From: Thiomonas delicata
GTDB taxonomy: Bacteria > Pseudomonadota > Gammaproteobacteria > Burkholderiales > Burkholderiaceae_C
DNA: 64,000 nucleotides
Direction of reading: 5' to 3'
Assembly (NCBI RefSeq): GCF_900088825.1
Contig: NZ_LT592170.1
Span: forward strand, 1,806,109-1,870,108
In this document: one piece after another, positions 26,550 to 38,592 of the stretch
Position numbering within the stretch: the first letter of the stretch is position 1
Layout of the letters: every line of letters begins with the position of its first letter
Position numbers and translations under genes: made by a program
The notes under the pieces: generated by a model
What the model was told of the DNA's origin: nothing
Databases searched by the model: none
The model's input: only the letters and a program-made list of their open reading frames with translations

Positions 26550-26621
26550 GCTGTCCGGCCGTGCTGCGCACCCTGCAGCGTCACAGAACATCGGACTTGG
26601 CGTGGTCATGCTCGGCTAATT

Positions 26622-26657
26622 TTGCGATGCATCAAAACCGCTGTTACAGTTGATGCA
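26622..26657 (+). promoter_or_regulatory. Candidate sucA promoter spanned by an 8-bp inverted repeat
   Basis: TTGCGA (26622-26627) and TACAGT (26645-26650) are 17 bp apart. TGCATCAA (26628-26635) and TTGATGCA (26650-26657) are exact reverse complements 14 bp apart, so their centres lie 22 bp, two helical turns, from each other and the repeat covers the spacer and -10. This is the arrangement expected of a repressor site. The remaining bases up to the sucA start at 26764 are leader. Confidence 0.5.
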
Positions 26658-26763
26658 GGTCTTTCGTCATCGGACCGCTGTGCGCCAGGGCAGGGTACCT
26701 GCTCCGGCGTATGGTGCTTCACCCACTTCACGCCGGGGTGCCCGGCATACCAGTGAGCCCACC

Positions 26764-29619
<2,856 letters not shown>

Positions 29620-29630
29620 ACAAGGCCGTC

Positions 29631-29670
29631 GCCCGTGTGTGATCGCCGCCATGACGGCGCTCGCACGGGC
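29631..29670 (+). promoter_or_regulatory. Nested hairpin between sucA and sucB
   Basis: GCCCGTG (29631-29637) pairs with CACGGGC (29664-29670), and inside it CGCCG (29644-29648) pairs with CGGCG (29655-29659). There is no T-run, so it is more likely an RNA processing or stability element that sets the E1:E2 ratio than a terminator. Confidence 0.5.
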
Positions 29671-29708
29671 CGCGCTTCATAGCGTTCACATCCATCACGA
29701 GACCCACC

Positions 29709-31004
29709 ATGGCAGCTATCGATGTCAAGGTTCCCCAGCTTTCCGAATCCGTCGCCGAAGCCACTTTGCTTCATTGGAAGAAAAGGCCCGGCGAAGCCGT
29801 CAAACAAGATGAAATCCTGATCGAGATCGAAACCGACAAGGTCGTGCTCGAAGTGCCCGCTCCTGCGGCCGGGGTCATGGCGCAAATCCTCAAGGACGAT
29901 GGCGCCACCGTGGTTGCCGAGGAAGTCATCGCCAAGATCGACACAACAGCGACACCCCAGGTCAGCCCCTTGGCCGTGCAATCGGTCCCCGCCGCGGGGG
30001 CGCAGGACAAGGCAGCGGCGCCAACGCCCGCCGCTGCGGCACAGCCGGCGGCCATGCCGTCGGCGGCCAAGCTGATGGCCGAAAAAGGCGTCGACCCGGC
30101 GAGCGTGACGGGCACCGGGCGGGGTGAGCGCATCACCAAAGGCGATGCCTTGGCCGCCGTGGCGGGTCGCGCAGCCTCGGCCGCGGCGCAAATCCAGCCC
30201 AAGCCGGTTCCAACGCAAGCGTCTGCGGCGCAGGCCGGACCGTTCAGCAGCCAGACGGCATTGCCGCCGGTGGACGCCGAGATCGATCTCTCGGCCTATG
30301 CCGAGCGTCCCGAGCAGCGCGTGCCGATGAGCCGGCTGCGCGCGCGCATCGCACAGCGCCTGGTGCAGTCGCAGGCCGAGAACGCCATCCTCACGACGTT
30401 CAACGAAGTCAATATGCAGCCGGTGATGGACCTGCGCAATGCGCATAAGGAGCGCTTCGAGAAGGAGCATGGAGTCAAGCTCGGATTCATGAGCTTCTTT
30501 GTCAAGGCGGCGGTGCATGCGCTGAAAAAATATCCCGTCATCAATGCTTCGGTCGACGGCAACGACCTGATCTACCACGGGTATTTCGACATCGGCATCG
30601 CCGTGGGCAGCCCGCGCGGCCTTGTCGTCCCCATCCTGCGCAACGCCGACCAGATGAGCTTCGCCGACATCGAGAAGCAGATCGCCGAGTTCGGCGCGAA
30701 GGCTCGTGACGGCAAGCTGGCCATCGAGGATCTCACCGGCGGCACGTTTTCCATCAGCAACGGCGGCGTGTTCGGCTCGATGTTGTCCACCCCCATCATC
30801 AACCCGCCGCAGTCGGCCATTCTCGGCGTGCATGCCACGAAGGAGCGGCCCGTGGTGGAAAACGGCCAGATCGTCATCCGTCCGATCAACTACCTGGCGT
30901 TGAGCTATGACCACCGCATCATCGATGGACGCGAGGCCGTGCTGGGCCTGGTGGCCATGAAGGAAGCGCTGGAAGATCCGGCCCGCCTGTTGCTGAATCT
31001 TTGA
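29709..31004 (+). CDS. sucB: 2-oxoglutarate dehydrogenase E2, dihydrolipoyl succinyltransferase
   Basis: Core succinyltransferase of the 2-oxoglutarate dehydrogenase complex. The 431-residue protein has one lipoyl domain (residues 1-78, lipoyl Lys in IETDKVVLE), an Ala-rich linker, a subunit-binding domain ([19 protein letters not shown]) and the catalytic domain, which opens with [15 protein letters not shown] and ends with [17 protein letters not shown] containing the catalytic His. E2o-type features such as LTTFNEVNM (residues 227-235) distinguish it from AceF. lpd follows after 10 bp. Confidence 0.98.
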   Translation: MAAIDVKVPQLSESVAEATLLHWKKRPGEAVKQDEILIEIETDKVVLEVPAPAAGVMAQILKDDGATVVAEEVIAKIDTTATPQVSPLAVQSVPAAGAQDKAAAPTPAAAAQPAAMPSAAKLMAEKGVDPASVTGTGRGERITKGDALAAVAGRAASAAAQIQPKPVPTQASAAQAGPFSSQTALPPVDAEIDLSAYAERPEQRVPMSRLRARIAQRLVQSQAENAILTTFNEVNMQPVMDLRNAHKERFEKEHGVKLGFMSFFVKAAVHALKKYPVINASVDGNDLIYHGYFDIGIAVGSPRGLVVPILRNADQMSFADIEKQIAEFGAKARDGKLAIEDLTGGTFSISNGGVFGSMLSTPIINPPQSAILGVHATKERPVVENGQIVIRPINYLALSYDHRIIDGREAVLGLVAMKEALEDPARLLLNL

Positions 31005-31014
31005 GGGCGCGATC

Positions 31015-32442
31015 ATGCAAACGCAATTCGACCTCATCGTCATCGGCGCAGGTCCGGGCGGCTATATCGCCGCCATCCGCGCCGCCCAGCTCGGGCTGTC
31101 GGTGGCCTGCATCGACGCTTGGTCCAACGCCAAGGGCGGCCCGGCCCCCGGCGGCACCTGCACCAACGTCGGCTGCATTCCGTCCAAGGCGCTGCTGCAA
31201 TCGTCCGAGCACTACGAACATGCGGGCCATGGTTTCGCCGAGCACGGCATCGACGTGGCAGGGCTCAAGCTCGACCTCCCCCGCATGCTGGCGCGCAAGG
31301 AGCAGGTCGTGCGCCAGAACAACGAGGGCATCCTCTACCTGTTCAAGAAGAACAAGGTGCAGTTCGTGCATGGCCGAGCCTCGTTCGCCGCCAAGCTGGA
31401 TGCGGGGTTCGAAGTGGATGTGACCGGCCCCGAGTCCAAGCGCCTCACCGCGAAGCAGGTCATCATCGCCACCGGATCGAGTCCCCGTGCCCTGCCGGAC
31501 GCGGCGTTCGACGAAAAACTCATCCTGTCCAATACCGGCGCGCTGGCGCTGGGCGAGGTGCCCAAGCGTCTGGGCGTGATCGGCGCTGGGGTCATCGGCC
31601 TGGAAATGGGCTCGGTCTGGCGCCGACTGGGAGCGCAGGTGACGGTGCTCGAGGCGCTGCCCGACTTTCTCGGCGCGGCCGACGCGCAAGTGGCCAAGGA
31701 AGCGCTCAAGCAGTTCAAGAAGCAGGGGCTGGACATCCAGCTCGGGGTCAAGATCGCCGGAGTGAAGGCCGGGGCCAAGGTCGTGAATGTGCGATATGCG
31801 GACGCGCAAGGCGCCGAGCAGACCCTGACGGTGGACCGGCTCATCGTCTCCATCGGCCGCGTGCCGAACACCGAGGGATTGAATCTGGGGGCCGTCGGCC
31901 TGTCCACCGACGCGCGCGGCTTCGTGCCCGTGGATCATGACTGCAAGACCCCGGTCCCAGGCATCTGGGCGATAGGCGACGTGGTGCGCGGACCCATGCT
32001 GGCGCACAAGGCCGAGGAGGAGGGCGTGGCCGTCGCCGAGCGCATCCAGGGGCAGAAACCGCACGTGGATTTCAACACCGTACCCTGGGTGATCTACACC
32101 GCGCCAGAAATCGCCTGGGTGGGGCAGACCGAACAGCAGCTCAAGGCGGCCGGCCGGGCCTACAAGGCCGGCAGCTTCCCGTTCCTGGCCAATGGGCGCG
32201 CCCGCGCGCTGGGCGACACGACCGGCTTCGTCAAGATGCTGAGCGATGCGGCCACGGACGAGATCCTGGGTGTGCACATCATCGGCCCCATGGCTTCCGA
32301 GTTGATCGCGGAAGCCGCCGTGGCGATGGAGTTCAAGGCGGCAGCCGAGGACATCGCCCGCATCTGCCACGCCCATCCCACCCTGTCGGAGGCGATGAAG
32401 GAGGCGGCATTGGCGTGCGATGGCCGCAGCCTGAACTTCTGA
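31015..32442 (+). CDS. lpd: Dihydrolipoamide dehydrogenase (E3) of the 2-oxoglutarate complex
   Basis: A 475-residue E3 without lipoyl domain. FAD-binding [18 protein letters not shown], redox pair in [20 protein letters not shown]-binding [33 protein letters not shown] and the active-site HAHPTLSEA are all in place. It completes the sucA-sucB-lpd operon, separate from the lipoyl-bearing LpdA of the pyruvate complex. The intergenic distances (10 bp each side) suggest tight cotranscription with sucB and zapE. Confidence 0.97.
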   Translation: MQTQFDLIVIGAGPGGYIAAIRAAQLGLSVACIDAWSNAKGGPAPGGTCTNVGCIPSKALLQSSEHYEHAGHGFAEHGIDVAGLKLDLPRMLARKEQVVRQNNEGILYLFKKNKVQFVHGRASFAAKLDAGFEVDVTGPESKRLTAKQVIIATGSSPRALPDAAFDEKLILSNTGALALGEVPKRLGVIGAGVIGLEMGSVWRRLGAQVTVLEALPDFLGAADAQVAKEALKQFKKQGLDIQLGVKIAGVKAGAKVVNVRYADAQGAEQTLTVDRLIVSIGRVPNTEGLNLGAVGLSTDARGFVPVDHDCKTPVPGIWAIGDVVRGPMLAHKAEEEGVAVAERIQGQKPHVDFNTVPWVIYTAPEIAWVGQTEQQLKAAGRAYKAGSFPFLANGRARALGDTTGFVKMLSDAATDEILGVHIIGPMASELIAEAAVAMEFKAAAEDIARICHAHPTLSEAMKEAALACDGRSLNF

Positions 32443-32452
32443 CGGGTTTCGC

Positions 32453-33550
32453 ATGGATTTCACCGCGTACGTTCTGCAGACCCTTGCAGAGCGTGGGCAT
32501 ACGCCCGACGCCGCGCAACGCGCGGCCATCCGGCGCCTGCAGCAGTGTTTCGACGCCTGGGTGGCCTACAAGTCGCGCCGCTCCACCGCGGTGCGGCGTC
32601 TGCTCGTGCACCCCGATTTGCCGCGAGGCTTGTACATGTGGGGAGGGGTCGGGCGAGGCAAGAGTTTCCTGATGGACGCCTTCTTCACCACCGTTCCGGT
32701 GGTGCGCAAGACCCGGCTGCATTTCCACGAGTTCATGCGCCAGGTGCAGCGCGAATTGGCCGTCCTGCAGGGCACGCAAGATCCGCTGGAAGAACTGGCG
32801 CGGCGCATCGCGCGGCGCTTTCGCCTCATCTGTTTCGACGAATTCCACATCAGCGATGTCACCGACGCGATGATTCTGCATCGCTTGCTGCGAGGCTTGT
32901 TCGAGCAAGGGGTCGTGCTCATGGCCACCAGCAATTTCCGGCCGGACGATCTCTATCCGGATGGCTTGCACAGAGACCGCATTCTGCCCGCCATCGAACT
33001 CATCAAGACGCAAATGGACGTGATCGAGGTCGATGGCGGGGTGGATTACCGGCATCAGGCCCTGGTGGACATGCGGCTCTACTACACCCCGCTCGGGCAG
33101 GCCGCGGACCTCGCCATGGAGCATGCCTTCGCGCGCCTGGCTGAAGCCGCCGAGGGCGACCCCATCCTCGAGATCGAGCATCGCAAGCTTGTCGCGCGGC
33201 GCCGCGCCGGTGGACTGGTATGGTTCGACTTCGACACCCTGTGCAACACGCCGCGGTCGCAGAACGACTATCTCGAGCTTGCCGCGCGTTTCCATACCGT
33301 GATGGTGTCGGACGTGCCGCGCATGACACCCGAACTCGCCAGCGCGGCGCGCCGCTTCACGCTGCTGGTGGACGTTCTGTACGACCGCGGCATCAAGCTC
33401 GTGATGTCCGCTGCGGTCGAGCCTGCCGCGCTGTATGCTTCGGGCCCTTTGGCCTATGAATTCGAGCGCACCGCCTCGCGCCTGCTGGAAATGCAGACTT
33501 CCGCCTACCTGCGGCAGTCCAGGCGCGAAGTCCAGGCCGAATTGACTTGA
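32453..33550 (+). CDS. zapE: ZapE/AFG1-like cell division ATPase
   Basis: A 365-residue AAA-type ATPase. Walker A is GGVGRGKS (64-71), Walker B ICFDEFHISD (126-135), and ATSNFRPDDLYPDGLHRDRILPAI is the sensor 1 region. ZapE interacts with the Z ring under some growth conditions; the mitochondrial relative AFG1/LACE1 acts in respiratory complex turnover. Linkage to odh genes, as here, is common in betaproteobacteria. The stop shares its last base with the next start (TGATG), implying coupled translation of the secreted unknown. Confidence 0.93.
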   Translation: MDFTAYVLQTLAERGHTPDAAQRAAIRRLQQCFDAWVAYKSRRSTAVRRLLVHPDLPRGLYMWGGVGRGKSFLMDAFFTTVPVVRKTRLHFHEFMRQVQRELAVLQGTQDPLEELARRIARRFRLICFDEFHISDVTDAMILHRLLRGLFEQGVVLMATSNFRPDDLYPDGLHRDRILPAIELIKTQMDVIEVDGGVDYRHQALVDMRLYYTPLGQAADLAMEHAFARLAEAAEGDPILEIEHRKLVARRRAGGLVWFDFDTLCNTPRSQNDYLELAARFHTVMVSDVPRMTPELASAARRFTLLVDVLYDRGIKLVMSAAVEPAALYASGPLAYEFERTASRLLEMQTSAYLRQSRREVQAELT

Positions 33551-34329
33551 TGACGCACGCCTTGAACCCACCCCACCGCGATGCCCCGCCGCCTTTAGCC
33601 CGCTCGCAAGCTGCCCGCATCGCGCGGCGTGCCGGCCTGACGCTGGCACTCGCTTTTGGCGCGATGGTCGGGGCGCACGCAGCCCCCTTGCCACCCGAAC
33701 CCCCAGCCCTGGCATCGGTTCCCGGCCAGCACGACGCCGCCCGGAGCCAGGCCCAGCCCGCGTCGATCGAGGCGCGTATGGGCCGGCTCGATGCGGCCTA
33801 TGCGCAAGACAAGCTGATGTGCGCCCGGCGATTCTTCGTCAATGCCTGCCTCGATCAGGCGCGCACCGCATACCTCACCGCGAGACAGGCTTTGCAAGCC
33901 GAGCTTCATGCCATGGACCTTGCGGTGCGCGAGCGGCGGGCCGAGGCCGAACGCCGGCGCGTGGCGCAGAACCTGCGCGAGCGTCAGGTGCCGGACGCGG
34001 CCGCCATTCGGCAGGCCAGGGCCGCGCGGGAACAGGAGCTCGCCACCAGGCAGCGCGAACATGCCGCGCGGCTGGCCGCGGCGGCTGACCATGAAGCCGC
34101 CGTCGCCCGCCAGCCGGTGCAGCGCCCGGCGCGGCCGACCACCCCGCCACCGGCAGACTCTGCCGCCGGACCGCCACGCAAGACGTCGGGGCAAGAGGCG
34201 CAGCAGTCCGCGCGGGCCCGGGCGTCGTATGCACGCAAGCTGGCGGACTACAAGCGCCGCCAGCAGGAAGCCGCCGAGCAGAACAAGGCGGGTGAGGCGC
34301 CGGCGCTGCCTATTCCCCGGCAGTATTAA
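33550..34329 (+). CDS. Secreted protein of unknown function, Ala/Arg-rich coiled coil
   Basis: The 259-residue protein has an N-terminal positively charged stretch and a hydrophobic segment (LTLALAFGAMVGAHA) that looks like a signal peptide with a cleavage near residue 45. Residues 80-120 hold a distinctive block, LDAAYAQDKLMCARRFFVNACLDQAR, with two cysteines seven residues apart, which could form a disulfide in the periplasm. From about 120 to 190 the chain is Arg/Ala/Glu-rich and predicted to be a long helix or coiled coil; the C terminus is Pro-rich. I do not recognise a named family. It follows zapE by a one-base overlap and ends convergent with, and overlapping by 4 bp, the PP2C gene. 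Confidence 0.75.
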   Translation: MTHALNPPHRDAPPPLARSQAARIARRAGLTLALAFGAMVGAHAAPLPPEPPALASVPGQHDAARSQAQPASIEARMGRLDAAYAQDKLMCARRFFVNACLDQARTAYLTARQALQAELHAMDLAVRERRAEAERRRVAQNLRERQVPDAAAIRQARAAREQELATRQREHAARLAAAADHEAAVARQPVQRPARPTTPPPADSAAGPPRKTSGQEAQQSARARASYARKLADYKRRQQEAAEQNKAGEAPALPIPRQY

Positions 34330-35126
34330 GGCCTGGTGCCGTGCGGCGCGGCAGCCGCGCGCGCTTCACTGCGCCCCAGCTTGAGCACGGCGAGCGAGAG
34401 ATTGTCGCCGCGCCCCACCGCGCGCTGCCTGGCCTTGGCGATGAGGAATTCGCAGCTTTCGCGTGGCTCCAGCCGGTCGAGTGCGGAGCCCAGCTCGGTG
34501 TCCACGAAGTAGTGCCACAGACCGTCCGAACACAGCAGGACCACGTCGCCGGCCTTGAGGGGCATGCTGTCGCTGACGAAGGGCGGATCTTCCGCGGTGC
34601 CGAGGCTGGAGGTCAGGACATTGCTCATCGGGTGGTTGCGCGCCATGGTCTCGCTGAGGGTTCCAGCGTCCACAAGCTCCTGGACGTAGGAGTGATCCTT
34701 GGTCCGCACCAGCAAGCGGCCGGCCCGGAACACATGCACCCGCGAATCGCCCACATGGGCCCAGTGGCAGTGCCCGTCTGGCTGCAGCAGGACGCATGCC
34801 ACCGTGGAATGCGGTTCCTGTTCGGCCGAGATCGCGCTGAGCTTGATCATCAGATGGCTTTCCCGCACGATGCTCTGCAGCAGGCTGAGCGGCTCTTCCT
34901 GACTGGGCACGAAACGGTCGAACAGCTGCCGGGATGTCAGGATCACCTGGTCGGCCGCCATGCGCCCGCCGCTGCGCCCGCCCATGCCGTCGGCAACCAC
35001 GGCCAGCATGAGGCCGGCAACGCGGGGATGCGTGAAGATCTCGATGCGATCCTGCTGGTACTGGCGATCACCGCGGTGGATGCCGGTGGCGGCCTGTAGT
35101 TGCAGGCGGGGACGCGGCGGAGTCAT
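34326..35126 (-). CDS. PP2C-family serine/threonine phosphatase
   Basis: A 266-residue soluble phosphatase with the complete metal-binding set: RQYQQDRI near the N terminus, VVADGMGG, AHVGDSRV, LCSDGLW and GRGDNLSLAVL. It resembles Stp-type bacterial phosphatases that reverse Hanks-type kinase phosphorylation. No kinase gene is adjacent, so the target is unknown. It is flanked by genes on the plus strand and is divergent from the small YdcH gene. Confidence 0.92.
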   Translation of the reverse strand: MTPPRPRLQLQAATGIHRGDRQYQQDRIEIFTHPRVAGLMLAVVADGMGGRSGGRMAADQVILTSRQLFDRFVPSQEEPLSLLQSIVRESHLMIKLSAISAEQEPHSTVACVLLQPDGHCHWAHVGDSRVHVFRAGRLLVRTKDHSYVQELVDAGTLSETMARNHPMSNVLTSSLGTAEDPPFVSDSMPLKAGDVVLLCSDGLWHYFVDTELGSALDRLEPRESCEFLIAKARQRAVGRGDNLSLAVLKLGRSEARAAAAPHGTRP

Positions 35127-35200
35127 GGAATTCGAAACCCGGCAACTGCGCGTTCATACAATGGCCCAACCCCCTGATCAGCCAGCCAGCCCCAAGCCCG

Positions 35201-35404
35201 ATGCATCAAGACCTGCGTTCCGCCAACCGGCGACTGATCGAGTTGCGCATGGAGCATGCCGATCTCGACGACGCGATCGACAGGCTTGGACCTCAGACCC
35301 CCGGTCAGGAACTTCTGTTGCGGCGGTTGAAGAAAAAGCGGCTGCAGCTGCGCGACCAAATTGCACTCCTGGAATCGGCCTTGCAGCCGGATGAACCCGC
35401 TTGA
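35201..35404 (+). CDS. YdcH (DUF465) family small protein
   Basis: A 67-residue helical-hairpin protein with the DUF465 pattern: LIELRMEHADLDDAIDRL, then LLLRRLKKKRLQLRDQI. Members are abundant in proteobacteria but have no settled function. The ATG at 35201 starts right at the family N terminus (MHQDLRSANRRL). The DinG-type helicase gene begins close to its stop; the TTG at 35401 that overlaps the stop is a less likely helicase start. Confidence 0.9.
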   Translation: MHQDLRSANRRLIELRMEHADLDDAIDRLGPQTPGQELLLRRLKKKRLQLRDQIALLESALQPDEPA

Positions 35405-35448
35405 AGATTGATGACCAAGCGCCGGGGCATTTTAGGCAGAGCGCGGCG

Positions 35449-37563
35449 GTGTCGGACGTGAAGGCGGTCGAAACGCTGCCTGCTGACAACACTTTGGCGC
35501 CGGACGACGGCCTGTGGAGCGAGGGTGGGCTGTTTTCCGCCACGTTGCCGGGCTGGCGCGAGCGGCCGGGGCAACGCCGGCTCGCGGCCGCGGTGGCCCA
35601 AGCCATTGCCGAACGCGGCATCCTCCTGGCCGAGGCCGGTACCGGAACCGGCAAGACCCTGGCTTATCTCGTGCCTGCGCTGCTGCAGGGCGAGCGCATC
35701 ATCATCTCGACCGCGACCCGCGCCCTGCAGGACCAGTTGTTTCGCAAGGACTTGCCGTTGGCGCGCGCGGTGCTCGGCGTACAGGTCCGCGCCGCAGTGC
35801 TCAAGGGACGCGCCAACTACGTCTGCCACTACCGACTCAAGCGGGCGCAAAGCGAGGGCTTGCTGGACAGCCGCCGCGCCGTGCAGGAACTGCGCCGCGT
35901 GGCCCTGTTCGCCGGCACCTCGAGCGACGGCGACATCTCGGCGCTCGGCGGGCTGGACGAACAGTCCCCCGTCATTCCTCTGGTGACGTCCACGCGCGAC
36001 AACTGCCTCGGCTCGGACTGTCCCGACTACCGCGCCTGTTTCGTGATGAAGGCCAGGCGCGAGGCGCTGGCTTCGGATGTGATCGTCATCAACCATCATC
36101 TGTTCTTTGCCAACGTCGCCTTGCGCGACGAAGGCGTGGCCGAGCTGCTGCCGAGCGCCACCACCGTGGTGCTGGACGAGGCGCATCAGTTGCCCGACAT
36201 CGGCGCGCAGTTCCTCGGCACCAGCGTCGGCACGGCGCAGGCGCATGAACTGGCGCGCGACGTGCTGGCCTGCGGCCTGCAGCATGCCCGGGGCCTGGCG
36301 GACTGGCAGAGCCTGGCGAGCCGCTTGCAAAAGGCCGCGCGCGACCAGCGCCTGGCGGCGCCAACCGGAACACACCGCCTCGACCAGGCCCAGGCGCAGG
36401 CCCTCCCGGGCTGGGCCGCGGTTCTGGGCCATTGGCAGGAAGAGTTGGCGGCGCTCGAGGCTGCGCTCGGTCCCGTCGAGGCGCTGGCCCCGGAGTTCAC
36501 ACGCCTGATCGAACGCTGCCGGGAGCAGCGCGAACTGCTGGCCGCATGGCAGCAGCCGACGCCGCAGCCGGATGCTGAAAGCGGCGCGCCCATGGCGCAG
36601 GAATCCGTGCGCTGGCTGGAAGTCGGCAGCTACCACCTGCGCCTGCTGGCCACGCCGCTCGGGGTGGGGCCGGCGTTCTCGGCCCTGCTGGCGCAGCGTC
36701 CGCAGGCCTGGGTGCTGGTGTCGGCCACGCTGACCCTGGACGGCGGGTTTCGCTATACCCGCGCCCGTCTGGGACTGGGCGAGGGCAGCCCGGCGCTGGC
36801 GCCGGTGGAGGGCGGCGCGGAGCCGCGCCTGCGCGAACTGCGCGTGCCCAGCCCCTTCGACTACGCCCGGCAGACGCGGCTGCTGGTGCCGCGCACGGGT
36901 TTTCGTCCGGCGGATGCCGAACATTCCACGCGGGTGGCCGAGCTGGCCGCCCGGCTCGTCGCGGTCAATCCGGGTGGCAGCTTCGTGCTGACCACCACCT
37001 TGCGTGCGATTGCCCGCATCGCCGCGCGCCTGCGCGAATTGCTGCCGCCCGGGCGAGTCGTGCTGGAGCAGGCCAGCGAATCCAAGTCGGTGCTGCTGCA
37101 GCGCTTCTCGCTCGACCCCCGTGCCGTCCTGGTGGGGAGCCACAGTTTCTGGGAGGGGGTCGATTTTCCGGGCGAGCAGCTCACCCTGGTGGTCATCGAC
37201 AAGCTGCCTTTCGCGCCGCCCGACGATCCCATGGTGGCCGCGCGCATCAAGCGCCTGGAGGCGGCGGGGCGCAATGGCTTCATGGACTATTCGCTGCCGC
37301 AGGCCGCACTGGCGCTGCAGCAGGGCGCCGGCCGGCTGATCCGCAGCGAGCGCGACTGGGGCGTGCTGGCGGTCTGCGATCAGCGCCTGGCCACGACGGG
37401 ATGGGGGCGGCGCCTTCTGGCATCGCTGCAGCCTTTTGCGCAGGTCGACGAGGTGGAGGAGGCTTGCGCCTTTCTCGCTGCGCATGCGCCGCAGCCGGGC
37501 CATACGCCCGACCAATCTGCGGTGCCTGCGAACGCCGCCGAAGATTCGGCTTTCGGCGCCTGA
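35449..37563 (+). CDS. DinG/YoaA-family ATP-dependent DNA helicase
   Basis: A 704-residue superfamily 2, XPD-like helicase. Walker A reads EAGTGTGKTLAY, motif Ia ISTATRALQDQL, DEAH box as VVLDEAHQLPD, and motif VI is QGAGRLIRSERDWG. Four cysteines set for an iron-sulfur cluster are visible: one in NYVCHYRL and three in NCLGSDCPDYRAC. Such helicases unwind DNA-RNA hybrids and repair intermediates. Start choice is uncertain: GTG 35449 (MSDVKAVETL) is preceded by AGGCAG at a sensible distance; a TTG at 35401 would add 16 residues. It is convergent with bamD. Confidence 0.88.
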   Translation: MSDVKAVETLPADNTLAPDDGLWSEGGLFSATLPGWRERPGQRRLAAAVAQAIAERGILLAEAGTGTGKTLAYLVPALLQGERIIISTATRALQDQLFRKDLPLARAVLGVQVRAAVLKGRANYVCHYRLKRAQSEGLLDSRRAVQELRRVALFAGTSSDGDISALGGLDEQSPVIPLVTSTRDNCLGSDCPDYRACFVMKARREALASDVIVINHHLFFANVALRDEGVAELLPSATTVVLDEAHQLPDIGAQFLGTSVGTAQAHELARDVLACGLQHARGLADWQSLASRLQKAARDQRLAAPTGTHRLDQAQAQALPGWAAVLGHWQEELAALEAALGPVEALAPEFTRLIERCREQRELLAAWQQPTPQPDAESGAPMAQESVRWLEVGSYHLRLLATPLGVGPAFSALLAQRPQAWVLVSATLTLDGGFRYTRARLGLGEGSPALAPVEGGAEPRLRELRVPSPFDYARQTRLLVPRTGFRPADAEHSTRVAELAARLVAVNPGGSFVLTTTLRAIARIAARLRELLPPGRVVLEQASESKSVLLQRFSLDPRAVLVGSHSFWEGVDFPGEQLTLVVIDKLPFAPPDDPMVAARIKRLEAAGRNGFMDYSLPQAALALQQGAGRLIRSERDWGVLAVCDQRLATTGWGRRLLASLQPFAQVDEVEEACAFLAAHAPQPGHTPDQSAVPANAAEDSAFGA

Positions 37564-37595
37564 GGTCGCGCTGCCCTGCGCCGTGATCGTGCGGC

Positions 37596-37621
37596 GGGTT
37601 CAGCGCACGGGTTCAGCGCAC
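37596..37621. repeat. Two tandem 13-bp direct repeats
   Basis: GGGTTCAGCGCAC occurs at 37596-37608 and again at 37609-37621, without spacing, in the short space between the convergent helicase and bamD genes. No terminator-like structure is seen there. Confidence 0.85.
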
Positions 37622-37635
37622 CTTAAGGCGGCCGT

Positions 37636-38457
37636 TCACCACAGCTTCCACCACGACTCGTTGCGCGGCGGCAGGCCCTGGCTGAGGTAGGTGCTGTCGG
37701 GATAGTTGGCCTTGAGCACGCGTTCGGTGTCGTCGCGCAATTGCGTCAATCCCAGTTTGTCGTAGCTCTCCATCAGAACGGCCAGGGCGAGTTGTCTTGC
37801 CGGGGCGTCGGGATGGTTCTTGATGGCCTCCTGGGCGCGGTCGGCGGCGGCAACGTAGGCGCCGCGACGGTAGTAGAACAGGGCCACATGGGTGTCGTAC
37901 TCGGCCAGCGCGTTCAGGATGTAGCGCATGCGCAGCAGCGCATCCGGCGTGTACTTGCTGTTCGGGAAGCGGGTGGTGAGTTCTTTGAAGGCCTCGAACG
38001 ACTCCCGGGCCGCGTGCTGGTCGCGCTCGTACAGCTTCTGGTCGGACAGCCAGGAAAACCAGCTGTCGTTGTCGTAGAAATTGATGCGCCCCTTCAAATA
38101 CAGCACATAGTCCGTCGCGGGATTGTTGGGGTAGATCTTGAGAAAGCGGTCGCAGGCCGCCAGCGCCTGTGCGCGTTCACCCTGCTTGTAATAGCCATAG
38201 GCGGTTTCGATCAGCGCCTGCTGGGCCAGCACGCCGTAGGGGTAGCGCGTTTCGAGCTTCTCGTAATACTTGGTCGCCTGGTCGTAGGCGCCGCTGCTCA
38301 TCTCGTCCTTGGCCTCGCTGTACAACTTGGCGGCAGACCAGCCCGCGGTGATGTCTTTGTCCTCGGTGGACGCGCAGGCGGAGAGCAAAGCCGCGGCAAG
38401 CAGGACAAGCGCACGCCATGAACGGCGCACCCCCGGGGTGGATGGAATGGAATTCAC
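37636..38457 (-). CDS. bamD: Outer membrane assembly lipoprotein BamD
   Basis: Essential lipoprotein of the Bam complex that inserts outer-membrane beta-barrel proteins. The 273-residue protein starts at GTG 38457 (MNSIPSTPGVRRSWRAL) and has a lipobox LLSAC (about residue 27) after a short hydrophobic segment. The mature part is the tetratricopeptide array of BamD: YSEAKDEMSSGAYDQATKYYEKLETRYPYG, QALIETAYGYYKQGE, FLKIYPNNPATDYVLYLKG, FKELTTRFPNSKYTPDA. The C terminus NYPDSTYLSQ is typical. No strong ribosome-binding site precedes the GTG. rluD is divergent 135 bp away. Confidence 0.93.
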   Translation of the reverse strand: MNSIPSTPGVRRSWRALVLLAAALLSACASTEDKDITAGWSAAKLYSEAKDEMSSGAYDQATKYYEKLETRYPYGVLAQQALIETAYGYYKQGERAQALAACDRFLKIYPNNPATDYVLYLKGRINFYDNDSWFSWLSDQKLYERDQHAARESFEAFKELTTRFPNSKYTPDALLRMRYILNALAEYDTHVALFYYRRGAYVAAADRAQEAIKNHPDAPARQLALAVLMESYDKLGLTQLRDDTERVLKANYPDSTYLSQGLPPRNESWWKLW

Positions 38458-38592
38458 AAGGCAACTCGTCGCAGGATCGGCAAGCTGGCCATTATAGGAA
38501 GCGGGTCGCCCATGCATGCCTTGGCGCCGTGCGGGCGTGCGGTGCCGGATCGCCTGCACGGGCGGCGGCGGGGGCTGCACTATGCTCGCGGC

